Shown: positions 52,022 through 60,794, numbered from the stretch's first letter. The stretch: 64,000 bases of DNA from CAYSFW01 sp964620675 (GCA_964620675.1 CAZUJU010000009.1:14012-78011), one strand, 5' to 3'. Translations and numbers: made by a program. Notes: generated from the sequence alone by a model not told the origin.

Positions 52022-52179
52022 CGGTGACTTAAGCCACGCATAAACATATAACCTTTTACATATTGGGCTCGGGGAGTAAGTGAGGTACGATCCTAGTCGA
52101 GCACAAGTGGCAAAGCAACAGGTTGCCAAGGCCTGTTGAGTTCACGCGAATGCGCGACAGCCCCTGATTCGAGGTTGAT

Positions 52180-52416
52180 ATGAGTAACATGCTAGATCCA
52201 AATGACCTGCCGTTGCGGCAGCTGCTGAATATCTACCAGCCGAAAGAGGATGGTGAGTCACGCAAATTGTCCAAATCCGCCCTGGCCACGCGCAAGGATG
52301 ATGATGCTGGGCGAGCGCAATTGTTTCTGGAGCCCGCCGGCGCATTTGAGCGCGACGTCGATATTCATTCCGAGATCAACAGTCTTTTGATCAAGGTTGT
52401 GCAGGATATCAAATAG
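52180..52416 (+). CDS. Small hypothetical protein at the end of the T3SS plus region
   Basis: The 78-residue acidic protein (MSNMLDPNDLPLRQLLNIYQ … EINSLLIKVVQDIK) has no family I recognise. A gagg site (52171–52174) supports translation. It lies 215 bp after the sctI-like gene, in the space where sctJ would be expected, but it is not a lipoprotein. It may be a T3SS substrate, chaperone or unrelated. It converges on dnaE2, 23 bp away. Confidence 0.55.
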   Translation: MSNMLDPNDLPLRQLLNIYQPKEDGESRKLSKSALATRKDDDAGRAQLFLEPAGAFERDVDIHSEINSLLIKVVQDIK

Positions 52417-52439
52417 GGCTTTCACGTCATCCAATCGAT

Positions 52440-55400
52440 TCAATGAAAATCCCGCGAGCTCGTGACGAGCGCGCCAAGCCAGTCGGTATGATCGACAAGT
52501 TTGTCGGCGACGACGTGGATCACCATTCCTTCGCGTTCGACCTTGCCCTGCACCAGCAGCAGTCTGCCCTGTAGTACTTCGCGGCGAAAGCGCTCGCTGA
52601 TCCGCGCCCAGACAATCAAGTTGGCAACCCCGTGTTCGTCCTCCAGCGTAATGAAGATTGCGCCACTGGCGCTGGCCGGATGTTGGCGGTTGGTGACCAG
52701 GCCGGCCAGACGTACCCGACTGCCGTGCGCGCGGGTGGACAGGTCGCGCGTCGAGATCCAGCCGAGGCGAAGAAAGCGCGGGCGGAGCAGTGCAAGCGGA
52801 TGGCGGCGCAACGTCAGGCCAAGACTCGCGTAGTCTCCGGCAATGTCCTGTCCCTCGGTCGGGCCGGGAAGGCGCGGGGGTTCATCCCGCACGGCGCTGT
52901 TCGCCAGCAGCCCCGGCAGGATTTCGCTTCCAAGTGCCTCCCAACGGGCGCGGTGGCGGTGACCGGCAAGGCTCGCAAACGCATCCGCGGCGGCCAGTGC
53001 GTCGCGGTCGCGCTGATCCAGGCGGGCGCGGCGAATCAGTTCGCCAAGATCGCCCACCATTCCGTTGTTATCCCTGCGTATCGCCAGCAGACGTTCGGCC
53101 CCAGCACGGCTCAAGCCCTTCACTTGGTGCATGCCGAGCCGGAGTGCCAGAGCGCCATCGGTGCCATGCTCCAGCGTCGATTCCCAGGCGCTTCGCAAGG
53201 CATCGACCGGGCGAACCTCGACCTGGTGTCGGCGCAGATCCTGCACCAGTTGCGAAGGCGAGTAGAAGCCCATTGGCTGGCTGTTGAGCAAGGCGCAGGT
53301 GAAAACCGCCGGGTGGTAATGCTTGAGCCAAGCGGAGACGTATACCAGCAACGCAAAGCTCGCGGCATGCGACTCGGGGAAGCCATATTCGCCGAATCCC
53401 TTGATCTGATTGAAAATTTGTTCTGCAAAATGATCCGCGTAACCGCGTGCACGCATGCCCTCGACCAGGCGCTGGTGGAAGTATTCGAGGCGATAGCTGC
53501 GCCGCCACGAGCCGATGGCGCGGCGTAATTCGTCCGCCTCGCCGCCGCTGAAACCCGCCGCGACCATCGCCAGTTCGATCACCTGCTCTTGAAACAAGGG
53601 CACGCCGAGGGTGCGTTCCAGCACCCGTCGGACTTCTGCGCTCGGGTAGGTGACTGGCTCTTCGCCCCGCCGCCGCCGCAGGTACGGATGCACCATCTCG
53701 CCCTGGATCGGCCCGGGGCGCACGATCGCGACCTCGATGACCAGGTCGTAGTAATTCGCCGGCTTTAATCGTGGCAGCATGTTCATCTGCGCGCGCGATT
53801 CGATCTGGAACACGCCGATGGTGTCCGCACGCTGAATCATCGCGTAAACCGCCGGGTCTTCGGCCGGGACATCGGCGAGTTCGAGGTCGGGGCCTCCGTA
53901 CTGGCGTAACAGCGCGAAACAGCGCTGGATCGCGGCCAGCATGCCGAGTGCGAGACAGTCCACCTTGAGCAGGCCGAGCGCGTCGAGATCGTTCTTGTCC
54001 CACTGAATGATTGTGCGCTCGGCCATTGCCGCGTTTTCCACTGGCACCAGGCGCGACAGCTGGTCGCGCGCGATGACAAATCCCCCAACGTGCTGCGAAA
54101 GGTGACGAGGAAAGCCGCGCAGCTCGCCGACCAGGTGTAGCAGGCGCACGAGCACCGGGTTGTCCGGCGCAAATCCGGCCTCGCGCAAGCGCTCCGGCGG
54201 GATGCCCTCGTCCCACCAGGCGAGCGTTTTGGTGAGCCGATCCACTTGATCGAGCGAGAGACCGAGCGCCTTGCCGGCATCGCGCAGCGCGCTCCGGCGG
54301 CGGTAAGTGATCACAGTCGCCGCGAGCGCGGCGCGGTGGCGGCCGTATTTCTCGTAGAGGTACTGCATGACCTCCTCACGGCGCGCGTTGTCGAAGTCGA
54401 CGTCGATATCGGGCGGTTCGTTGCGTTCCCTGGACACGAAGCGTTCGAACAACATCGACACCCGTTCCGGGTCGACCGCCGTGATGCCGAGGCAATAGCA
54501 CACCGCCGAATTCGCCGCGGAGCCGCGCCCCTGGCAAAGAATCCCGCGGGCGCGCGCGAACGCGACGATGTCATACACCGTAAGAAAATAATGCTCGTAG
54601 CGCAGTTCGGCAATCAGCGCGAGTTCGTGCTCGATCATGCGCCGCACTTTGGCCGGCGCGCCGGTCGACCAGCGTTGACGGATGCCCGCTTCGGTCAGTT
54701 GGCGCAGATGGCTGGTCGCGGTCTGACCCGTCGGCACCAGGTCGTCCGGGTACTCGTAACGCAGTTCATCGAGACTGAAGGTGCAGCAATCGGCGATGTG
54801 TACCGATTCGGCGAGCCAGGCGGGCCGGTAAAGCTCGGCGAGCGTCGTGAGGGGACGCAGGTGGCGTTCGCCGTTTGGGTAGAGCGCGAATCCCGCCGCC
54901 GCGAGCGGGATGTTGAGGCGGATCGCGGTCACCAGATCCTGTAGCGCGCGCCGGCCGCGTTTATGCATATGGACGTCACCGCAGGCCACCAGGGGGACGC
55001 CGGACCAGGCGCTGGCCTCGGCCAGGGCCGTGATCCGAGCCGTCTCGTCCGGCAGGTGCAGGCACTCGACCGCGAGCCAGGCCCGCTGTGGAAACCACGC
55101 GCTGAGCCAGATCAATCCCTCACGGAGCGTGAGCGGCGCCGGACTTATCCCGACGCTGCCGCCCGCGCATGCAACCGGCGTGCCCGCGCAATCGTTGGGT
55201 GCCGGTCGGACTTGTGATGACTCGGCAACAAAAGTGGGGGAGTGGTGCCCTTTCGTTCCAGACGAAAGGGGCGTCAAATCGCTATGGCGATTCTCCTCAA
55301 GCGAGCGACTCATCCGCGAGGAGCGGATTGAGCGGCGATCGCCGGCCCGCAGGGCGTTGGGCAGGAGGCCCGGAGTAAAAAATGCCCTCGCTCCCCCACT

Positions 55401-55886
55401 TTTTCGCCGTGCTCCCCCCAGGTCCGACAGGTGCTCGGGCTGCGCCGGGGCAGGGGCGGGTGCGTCTTGCGTGAGCGCGAATGCCGCACCGCTGGCGGTT
55501 GCGGTGGTTTCCGGCACCCACACCGCCAGGCAATCCGCGAGGGTGCCTTCGAGATCGGCGCGCCGCAATGCGTACTGGCCTTTCGGGCTGCGGCGGCGCC
55601 CGGTCGTGATCAATGCCGCGAGCTGGGCGTAACCCTCCCGGTTGCGCGCGAGCAGCACCAGCTTCGGCCCGTCCTCCAGGCGAACCTCGGTGCCAATCAA
55701 GAGCTTCAACCCGACCTCTTTCGCTGCGACATGCGCCCGGACCACGCCGGCGAAGGAACACTCATCGGTAATCGCGAGCGCCGCGTAGCCCAGTTCCGCC
55801 GCGCGCCGCACCAGCTCCTCCGGCTGCGAGGCGCCGCGCAGGAAGGTGAAATTGGTCAGACAGTGGAGTTCGGCGTAGGCAGTCAT
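52440..55886 (-). CDS. dnaE2: Error-prone DNA polymerase III alpha-type subunit DnaE2 with in-frame repeat insertion
   Basis: DnaE2 (ImuC) is the C-family polymerase for damage-induced mutagenesis. The 1148-residue product has a PHP domain (YAELHCLTNFTFLRGASQPEEL), the polymerase core (GRGSAANSAVCYCLGIT, PPDIDVDFDNARREEV, ESRAQMNMLPRL), helix-hairpin-helix and OB domains. About 120 residues (roughly 128–250) inside the PHP region are foreign to the family; within them residues 162–219 are exactly a 174-bp palindromic element. The rest of the protein is intact. imuA and imuB are not adjacent. A LexA-like palindrome precedes the start. Confidence 0.93.
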   Translation of the reverse strand: MTAYAELHCLTNFTFLRGASQPEELVRRAAELGYAALAITDECSFAGVVRAHVAAKEVGLKLLIGTEVRLEDGPKLVLLARNREGYAQLAALITTGRRRSPKGQYALRRADLEGTLADCLAVWVPETTATASGAAFALTQDAPAPAPAQPEHLSDLGGARRKSGGARAFFTPGLLPNALRAGDRRSIRSSRMSRSLEENRHSDLTPLSSGTKGHHSPTFVAESSQVRPAPNDCAGTPVACAGGSVGISPAPLTLREGLIWLSAWFPQRAWLAVECLHLPDETARITALAEASAWSGVPLVACGDVHMHKRGRRALQDLVTAIRLNIPLAAAGFALYPNGERHLRPLTTLAELYRPAWLAESVHIADCCTFSLDELRYEYPDDLVPTGQTATSHLRQLTEAGIRQRWSTGAPAKVRRMIEHELALIAELRYEHYFLTVYDIVAFARARGILCQGRGSAANSAVCYCLGITAVDPERVSMLFERFVSRERNEPPDIDVDFDNARREEVMQYLYEKYGRHRAALAATVITYRRRSALRDAGKALGLSLDQVDRLTKTLAWWDEGIPPERLREAGFAPDNPVLVRLLHLVGELRGFPRHLSQHVGGFVIARDQLSRLVPVENAAMAERTIIQWDKNDLDALGLLKVDCLALGMLAAIQRCFALLRQYGGPDLELADVPAEDPAVYAMIQRADTIGVFQIESRAQMNMLPRLKPANYYDLVIEVAIVRPGPIQGEMVHPYLRRRRGEEPVTYPSAEVRRVLERTLGVPLFQEQVIELAMVAAGFSGGEADELRRAIGSWRRSYRLEYFHQRLVEGMRARGYADHFAEQIFNQIKGFGEYGFPESHAASFALLVYVSAWLKHYHPAVFTCALLNSQPMGFYSPSQLVQDLRRHQVEVRPVDALRSAWESTLEHGTDGALALRLGMHQVKGLSRAGAERLLAIRRDNNGMVGDLGELIRRARLDQRDRDALAAADAFASLAGHRHRARWEALGSEILPGLLANSAVRDEPPRLPGPTEGQDIAGDYASLGLTLRRHPLALLRPRFLRLGWISTRDLSTRAHGSRVRLAGLVTNRQHPASASGAIFITLEDEHGVANLIVWARISERFRREVLQGRLLLVQGKVEREGMVIHVVADKLVDHTDWLGALVTSSRDFH
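55230..55403. repeat. Palindromic element inserted in dnaE2
   Basis: This 174-bp element is bounded by perfect 13-bp inverted repeats (aaaagtgggggag at 55230–55242; ctcccccactttt at 55391–55403). It contains a perfect 9-bp hairpin (ccctttcgt 55248–55256 with acgaaaggg 55262–55270) and a 5-bp hairpin (atcgc/gcgat, 55278–55291). It reads through in frame as 58 codons of dnaE2. It encodes no transposase, so it resembles a non-autonomous mobile or palindromic coding element. Confidence 0.8.
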
Positions 55887-55891
55887 GTCGC

Positions 55892-55933
55892 GGCGCGAAG
55901 AGTAGTGTTTAAATATACACTACTCTTCGCGCC
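55892..55933 (-). promoter_or_regulatory. Perfect 42-nt dyad with LexA-like box upstream of dnaE2
   Basis: Two perfect 17-nt arms (55892–55908 and 55917–55933) flank the 8-base centre ttaaatat. The central 20 bases (55903–55922) are TAGTGT-N8-ACACTA. The E. coli LexA consensus is TACTGT-N8-ACAGTA, so the only differences in the outer 12 positions are one symmetric pair (C to G, G to C). The dyad begins 6 bases upstream of the dnaE2 ATG, suiting SOS repression. If transcribed it would also form a strong RNA hairpin over the ribosome site. Confidence 0.6.
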
Positions 55934-56113
55934 GATGATCCTGAAATCCTCGGTCGGATGGGTTCGGAGTACGGGTCACCGCTGCCATGGATCCACGCCC
56001 GGGTCGTGATGGAGCACACGGCGATTCCGCGCGGGTTACGATTTTCCGGGTTGCGCGGTGCATTTCGAATTCCGTTTCGAACCCCTCACGGAGGGACTAC
56101 AAAACGCGTCGCT

Positions 56114-56836
56114 TCATACTTCAAACCGCACAATCGGCTCGGAGCGCTCATAAACCTGGGTGATGCGTTCGCCGTTCCAGACATAGACGAGGTGCGCGCC
56201 TTGGATCGGTGCGGAAACGGCCGGCGGACGCAACGCGGCGATGCATTCACCGCCGGGGTGGCGCACGCTGCGGTAATAAAGCCCCCATGAACCGGTTGCG
56301 CGCAGTGACTGGGCGTAGGCTTGCGCGAGCGGATGGTCGCCCGGGTCGGGGGCCGCGTCGTGTAATGGATCGAATTCGGGTAGGCGGATGTCGTGCAGCG
56401 GCTTTTGTACCCGGCCGATCCAGGCGCGCAGACTGAACTCGGTCTCGCTCAGGGCCGCGTGGCGAGCGATGCGTTCGCGGTGGTGCACGGTCTCGCGAAT
56501 CGCGGTTTCGAGCGTACGCCCGGCGTAGTAAACACCGTAACTGCCATCGCTGAAGCGCGATGGCCAGCCAATGTGGGTGAATGCCGCCATGACAATGCTG
56601 GCCCCGGGTCCGCTCAGACGGTCGACCGCCGCGACCCGGTGCAGGTCTCCGGTTTCTTCGAGGAGGCGCGGATTGGTCCGCGTTTCCAGTTCCCACACGG
56701 CGCCGAGAAGGTCGGAGGGCACGTGGCGTTCGAAGAAGTCAATCGGTGGATAGCGGGTGGCAATGATGCGGTACTGCTTGCCGGGCGGCCGCAGGATTGC
56801 GGGCAGGGGCAGGGCTTCCAGGCCCGGTGAATTCAT
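56114..56836 (-). CDS. RES-domain toxin of an Xre/RES toxin–antitoxin pair
   Basis: The 240-residue product has the RES domain: YRIIATRYPPIDFF, DGSYGVYYAGRTLETAIRETVHH and SWGLYYRSVRHPGGECIAALRP, with the Arg, Tyr, Glu and Ser pattern of this family. RES toxins deplete NAD+ and are related to ADP-ribosyltransferases. The N-terminal extension before the domain is longer than in many stand-alone RES proteins. The antitoxin gene lies 10 bp upstream on the same strand. Confidence 0.9.
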   Translation of the reverse strand: MNSPGLEALPLPAILRPPGKQYRIIATRYPPIDFFERHVPSDLLGAVWELETRTNPRLLEETGDLHRVAAVDRLSGPGASIVMAAFTHIGWPSRFSDGSYGVYYAGRTLETAIRETVHHRERIARHAALSETEFSLRAWIGRVQKPLHDIRLPEFDPLHDAAPDPGDHPLAQAYAQSLRATGSWGLYYRSVRHPGGECIAALRPPAVSAPIQGAHLVYVWNGERITQVYERSEPIVRFEV

Positions 56837-56846
56837 GCCGGCCTAT

Positions 56847-57257
56847 TCAACCGCGCGCGGCGTCGAGGTAACGGCGGACGTCGGCCAGCGCGACCAGCGA
56901 ACCGCTCAAGAGATAATCCAGCGGCGCGCGGCCTTGGAATAGCGGATCGCCGTTGGGGTTTTTCAACCATTCGCGCGCGCTGCGGTCGGAAAACAAAATA
57001 TGCAGCGCCTTGTAGATGCCGAGCAGGTAGCTGATGCGATCGAGTGTGTCGCGCGAGAGTTGGCCGGCAAGATGTTTCTTCCATTTGAAAAAGGTCGAAC
57101 GGGCCGGATCGCCGAGCAATACGCGCTGTTGTTCGTTGTCCAGGTTCCATTCGCTGGCAATCGAGAAGAACGCGGTCAGACCCGCTGCGGCAAGTTGGGC
57201 CTCGGAGTACTGCGGCGTGGCGATCGTATAGACGGACCTGTGATCAGCGATTTGCAT
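56847..57257 (-). CDS. Xre/MbcA/ParS-type antitoxin (DUF2384)
   Basis: The 136-residue protein has an Xre-like helix-turn-helix region (ASEWNLDNEQQRVLLGD, STFFKWKKHLAG) and the C-terminal toxin-binding domain (ISYLLGIYKALHILFSDRSAREWLKNPN, FQGRAPLDYLLSGSLVALADVRRYLDA). It neutralises the RES toxin and normally represses the operon. The ATG at 57257 is preferred over a TTG at 57266. The codon-poor, AT-rich upstream stretch contains a promoter and inverted half-sites. Confidence 0.9.
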   Translation of the reverse strand: MQIADHRSVYTIATPQYSEAQLAAAGLTAFFSIASEWNLDNEQQRVLLGDPARSTFFKWKKHLAGQLSRDTLDRISYLLGIYKALHILFSDRSAREWLKNPNGDPLFQGRAPLDYLLSGSLVALADVRRYLDAARG

Positions 57258-57269
57258 GGCGGACAATTG

Positions 57270-57324
57270 TAAGTCTATAAAGAAACCATATATTCTAAAT
57301 AGTCCACTTGGAGACTTATGTCAA
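57270..57324 (-). promoter_or_regulatory. Xre/RES promoter with inverted operator half-sites
   Basis: On the minus strand TTGACA (57324–57319) and TATTTA (57301–57296) are spaced by 17 bases, a sigma-70-like promoter with a strong -35 and weak -10. Inverted half-sites taagtct (57270–57276) and agactta (57312–57318) bracket the region, as expected for autorepression by the antitoxin. Confidence 0.5.
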
Positions 57325-58043
57325 GGGCCTTCGCGCACCGCCGAAACCGGATGGCGGAACAGAAGCATGCGGTAGCAGAACAGGCAGAGCATCCAGTCAA
57401 GCAACAGGGTCCACAGGTTGTGCGAAAGAAAATGCGCCCCCTGAATCAATCGGCCGAGCGAAAACAGCGTGCCTAATCCAAGCGCCACCCCGAGCGCAAT
57501 GCGCGCCTCGCGCGGATGACGATCACGCAACATAAAAAACACGGCCAACAGCGAAAAGGCAGCGGACGCATGACCGCCCGGCCAGCAGCGGCCGGGTCGG
57601 CTCGCGGGCGGGCGCTCATCCAGTAGGGACGAGTAGCGCTCGCTGCCGCCGAATTCCTGGAGATTCCAGGGACATTGCACGTTGGACAGCGTTTTCAGTG
57701 GCCCGACGACACCGGTGGACAGACTGAGCGCCAACACCACGTAGGCGAGGCGCCGCCGCCAGTGGCGCCAGCGCGGCATAACCAGACTGGTGACGAAAGC
57801 CGCAATGCAGAATACCCCGAACAGCACTACGACTTTCCTGGCATAGTCATGGAGGATGTTCTCAAGCCAGAAGTCGTAGCGCCCAACGAACCCTTCGCCC
57901 GGCACGTAAAACAGCCGCGCAATCGCGAAATCGAGCGCGGTCGGGTCGAGTACGAGCAGCAAGCCCATCGCCACGAGCGGCAGACCGAAGCCGAGTCGAA
58001 AATTGAACGCGCGCGCCGCATGCGGGCTTTCCATGCTTGTCAT
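57321..58043 (-). CDS. PAP2-family membrane phosphatase
   Basis: The 240-residue protein has about six membrane helices and the PAP2 catalytic blocks in modified form: KTLSNVQCPWNL (C1 region), RCWPGGHASAAFSLLAV (C2, PGGH) and SLGRLIQGAHFLSHNLW (C3, with His in GAHFLSH). Such enzymes dephosphorylate lipid phosphates such as undecaprenyl pyrophosphate or lipid A phosphates at the periplasmic face. The ATG at 58043 overlaps the upstream gene stop by one base (TAATG), so it is co-translated with the sulfatase-type transferase. An extension to 58091 is unlikely. Confidence 0.88.
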   Translation of the reverse strand: MTSMESPHAARAFNFRLGFGLPLVAMGLLLVLDPTALDFAIARLFYVPGEGFVGRYDFWLENILHDYARKVVVLFGVFCIAAFVTSLVMPRWRHWRRRLAYVVLALSLSTGVVGPLKTLSNVQCPWNLQEFGGSERYSSLLDERPPASRPGRCWPGGHASAAFSLLAVFFMLRDRHPREARIALGVALGLGTLFSLGRLIQGAHFLSHNLWTLLLDWMLCLFCYRMLLFRHPVSAVREGP

Positions 58044-60004
58044 TACTCGCGCCAACTCAGATGTTGACCCTTTGCGGTTTCTTCTTTCCACGCGATCAAG
58101 CCGTGGCGAAAGGCGTGACTTGCGCCTTGGTAGTAGGCGACATCGCGGCGTATCAGCGGATCCTCAAGATCAGCTGCCTGTTCGAGACTCCGCCCCAGCG
58201 CGTCGTCATGCCGGCGCAGGACTCCGCGGGGGCTCAGAATCGCGAGACGGTCGTCTTCGAACAGGCCGAGATGTTGATAATTACCAATCAGTGCCCGTCC
58301 GGCGCGGGCGTCATCGCGCAACACGTCGCGCCCGAAAAACGTCGAGCCGTAGTCGAAATTCAACAACCCAAGCAGGGTCGGCGCAAGATCGATCTGACTC
58401 GCGACTTGGTCGACTTCGCGTGGCTGTAACAGGGCCGGTGCGTGGATGAGCAGCGGAATGTGGTAGTTGGCAATTGGCAGGTCCTCCTTGCCCGCGCTGC
58501 CGGCGGTGTGATCGGCGACGATGACGAACACGGTTTGCGCGAACCACGGCTTCTCGCGCGCAGCCGCGATGAACTGACCCAGCGCGAAGTCGGTGTATTT
58601 CACCGCGCCCTCGCGGCCGGTACCCGGGGGGATATCGATACGCCCGGCGGGATAGGTGTAGGGGCGGTGGTTGGAGGTGGTCATCAACTGGAACAAAAAG
58701 GGTTTGCCGGCGGCGTGGTCGGTGTCGGCCGCGCGCAGGGCTTGCGCATAGAGATCTTCGTCGGCCATGCCCCAGGCGTTCTGAAATGTCATCTCGCTGG
58801 CGGCGACCCGACTCTGGTCGACGATGCGATAGCCGTTGCCGCTGAAGAACGCGTTCATATTGTCGAAATAGCCGCGGCCGCCGTAGAGAAACACGCTGTC
58901 GTAACCCTGCGCGTTGAACTGGCGCCCCAGGCTCGCGTGGCCGGATTCGCGTCCGATCCGTTTGACAATCGAGCGACCCGGGGTCGGCGGTATCGACAGC
59001 GTGATGGCCTCGAGTCCGCGATCGGTGCGGGTACCGGTGGCGTAGAAGTGGGTGAATAACACACTGTGCCGAGCCAGTTCATCGAGGTTTGGCGTCAAGC
59101 CCCGGGTGTCGCCGAAGCGACCGAGGAATTTCGCGCTCAGGCTCTCAATGGTGATCAGGACGACATTGAACCGCCGCGGCTTACCGACATTATTGACCTC
59201 ACGCCGGATATCGAGCGGATCGTCGCTGCTAAAGCGCACGTTGGTCGCCCGTACCTCGTCCCGTAATAGATGCGCGACTTCCGCGTCGGGCAGGGTGGCA
59301 TAAAATTGTTCGTAGTCGAGTTCGTTGTTGCGAAAGGCGGCAAAGAACTGAAACGGCCCGTTGCTCGCCAGTTCGCGCTGGTAGGCATTGCCGCCCAGAC
59401 CGCGCGGCGCGTGCTGATCGATCACGAAATTGCTCAGAACGGCCGCGATCACGAGCGCCGTGAATGTCAACGCGGCGTGCTTGCCGCGCAACGGCGGTGC
59501 CGCCAGCGCGTACTGCACCGGTCGCCGTAAAGCCGCCCCCACGCCCAGCGCAACCACGGCGATCAATGCCAGCAATGGGTAAATCGGATACGACTCCAGC
59601 AGGTTGTCGACCACCTCCCGCGAGTAGACCAAGTAATCAACCGCGATGAAATTGAAGCGCACGCCGAATTCGTCCCAGAACAGCCATTCCGCTACCGCCG
59701 TGAATAGCATGATGAACACGCTGACGGTCACCCCGAGGTGCAGCCCGCGCCGATGCCAGGTTTGGCGCCACACTCGGTGCGGACAAAGGAGTAGATACAG
59801 CGCGAGTGGTAGACTGGCATACAGCAGAAAAGCCAGATCGTAGATCAAGCCGACCCCGAATGCTCCGGGCAGGCGGGCGGACTGCATCGCGACCTCCGTC
59901 CAGTGCACGACCAGCAGCGCACCGCGCGTGATGAAGAAGACCGCCAGCCACGCCAGCAGGATGATGGACAGGTAACGGAGTTGGGCGTATCGGAGCCAGG
60001 GCAT
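58043..60004 (-). CDS. LTA synthase/phosphoglycerol or phosphoethanolamine transferase family (sulfatase fold)
   Basis: The 653-residue protein has five N-terminal membrane helices (about 10–200) and a periplasmic alkaline-phosphatase/sulfatase domain (about 255–590). The catalytic Thr is in FYATGTRTDRGLEAI, and metal-site blocks include NVVLITIESLSAKFLG and VFVIVADHTAGS. In Gram-negative bacteria such proteins transfer phosphoglycerol or phosphoethanolamine to glucans or lipid A. With the PAP2 partner it probably forms an envelope-modifying pair. The ATG at 60004 begins the first helix. Confidence 0.88.
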   Translation of the reverse strand: MPWLRYAQLRYLSIILLAWLAVFFITRGALLVVHWTEVAMQSARLPGAFGVGLIYDLAFLLYASLPLALYLLLCPHRVWRQTWHRRGLHLGVTVSVFIMLFTAVAEWLFWDEFGVRFNFIAVDYLVYSREVVDNLLESYPIYPLLALIAVVALGVGAALRRPVQYALAAPPLRGKHAALTFTALVIAAVLSNFVIDQHAPRGLGGNAYQRELASNGPFQFFAAFRNNELDYEQFYATLPDAEVAHLLRDEVRATNVRFSSDDPLDIRREVNNVGKPRRFNVVLITIESLSAKFLGRFGDTRGLTPNLDELARHSVLFTHFYATGTRTDRGLEAITLSIPPTPGRSIVKRIGRESGHASLGRQFNAQGYDSVFLYGGRGYFDNMNAFFSGNGYRIVDQSRVAASEMTFQNAWGMADEDLYAQALRAADTDHAAGKPFLFQLMTTSNHRPYTYPAGRIDIPPGTGREGAVKYTDFALGQFIAAAREKPWFAQTVFVIVADHTAGSAGKEDLPIANYHIPLLIHAPALLQPREVDQVASQIDLAPTLLGLLNFDYGSTFFGRDVLRDDARAGRALIGNYQHLGLFEDDRLAILSPRGVLRRHDDALGRSLEQAADLEDPLIRRDVAYYQGASHAFRHGLIAWKEETAKGQHLSWRE

Positions 60005-60110
60005 CGCGAGATCCTCGATTGAATGAGCTGCCGCAGTCTGGCGCGTGGCCCGTGAGCGGCGTGTCAACGCGATGTGAAGAAAACGTCAACGCGATCCAAC
60101 AGGATTACCG

Positions 60111-60794
60111 ATGCGAATATTGGTCATCGAAGACAACCGCGACATCCTAGCGAATGTACTCGACTATCTGCAGCTCAAGGGCTACAGCGTCGATTGCGCC
60201 CAGGACGGCCTGAGCGGGCTGCATCTGGCAACCACCGGCCATTACGATTTGCTGGTGCTCGATCTCATGCTGCCCGGCATCGACGGCATTCAGCTCTGCA
60301 AGCGCCTGCGTGAGGAGGGGCGTAACCCAGTGCCGATCATCATGCTCACGGCGCGCGATGCGCTCGATGATCGCCTTGAGGGCCTTGGCGCGGGTGCTGA
60401 CGATTACTTGATCAAACCCTTCGCGCTCGCCGAACTGGTCGCGCGTATCGAAGCGGTGCTGCGGCGCAGTCAGGGCACGCGCGCACGGCAGCTCGAGGTC
60501 GCCGATCTCGTCTACGATCTCGACACCTTGCAGATCAGTCGCGCCGGTCAGGCGCTCAAGCTCAATCCACTCGGGATGAAACTGCTGGCCATCCTGATGC
60601 AGAAAAGTCCTGCGGTGGTCCGCCGCGAAGTCCTTGAGGAAGCGCTCTGGGGGGATGCCTGCCCCGATGGCGACAGCCTGCGCAGCCACATTCATCAACT
60701 GCGGCGGGTAATCGACAAACCGTTCTCGACCCCGTTGCTGCACACCCTGCACGGCGTTGGCTATCGCCTTTCGGAGCACGCCGATGGGGGCTAA
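60111..60794 (+). CDS. OmpR/PhoB-family response regulator
   Basis: The 227-residue product has a receiver domain with phospho-acceptor Asp51 (LLVLDLMLPGIDG), acidic pocket in VIEDNRD and Lys in YLIKPFALAEL. A winged-helix DNA-binding domain follows (LNPLGMKLLAILMQKSPAVV, LRSHIHQLRRVIDKPF). It overlaps the kinase gene by 11 bp and is divergent from the sulfatase/PAP2 operon, which makes that operon a likely target by analogy with PmrAB-type envelope regulation. Confidence 0.94.
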   Translation: MRILVIEDNRDILANVLDYLQLKGYSVDCAQDGLSGLHLATTGHYDLLVLDLMLPGIDGIQLCKRLREEGRNPVPIIMLTARDALDDRLEGLGAGADDYLIKPFALAELVARIEAVLRRSQGTRARQLEVADLVYDLDTLQISRAGQALKLNPLGMKLLAILMQKSPAVVRREVLEEALWGDACPDGDSLRSHIHQLRRVIDKPFSTPLLHTLHGVGYRLSEHADGG

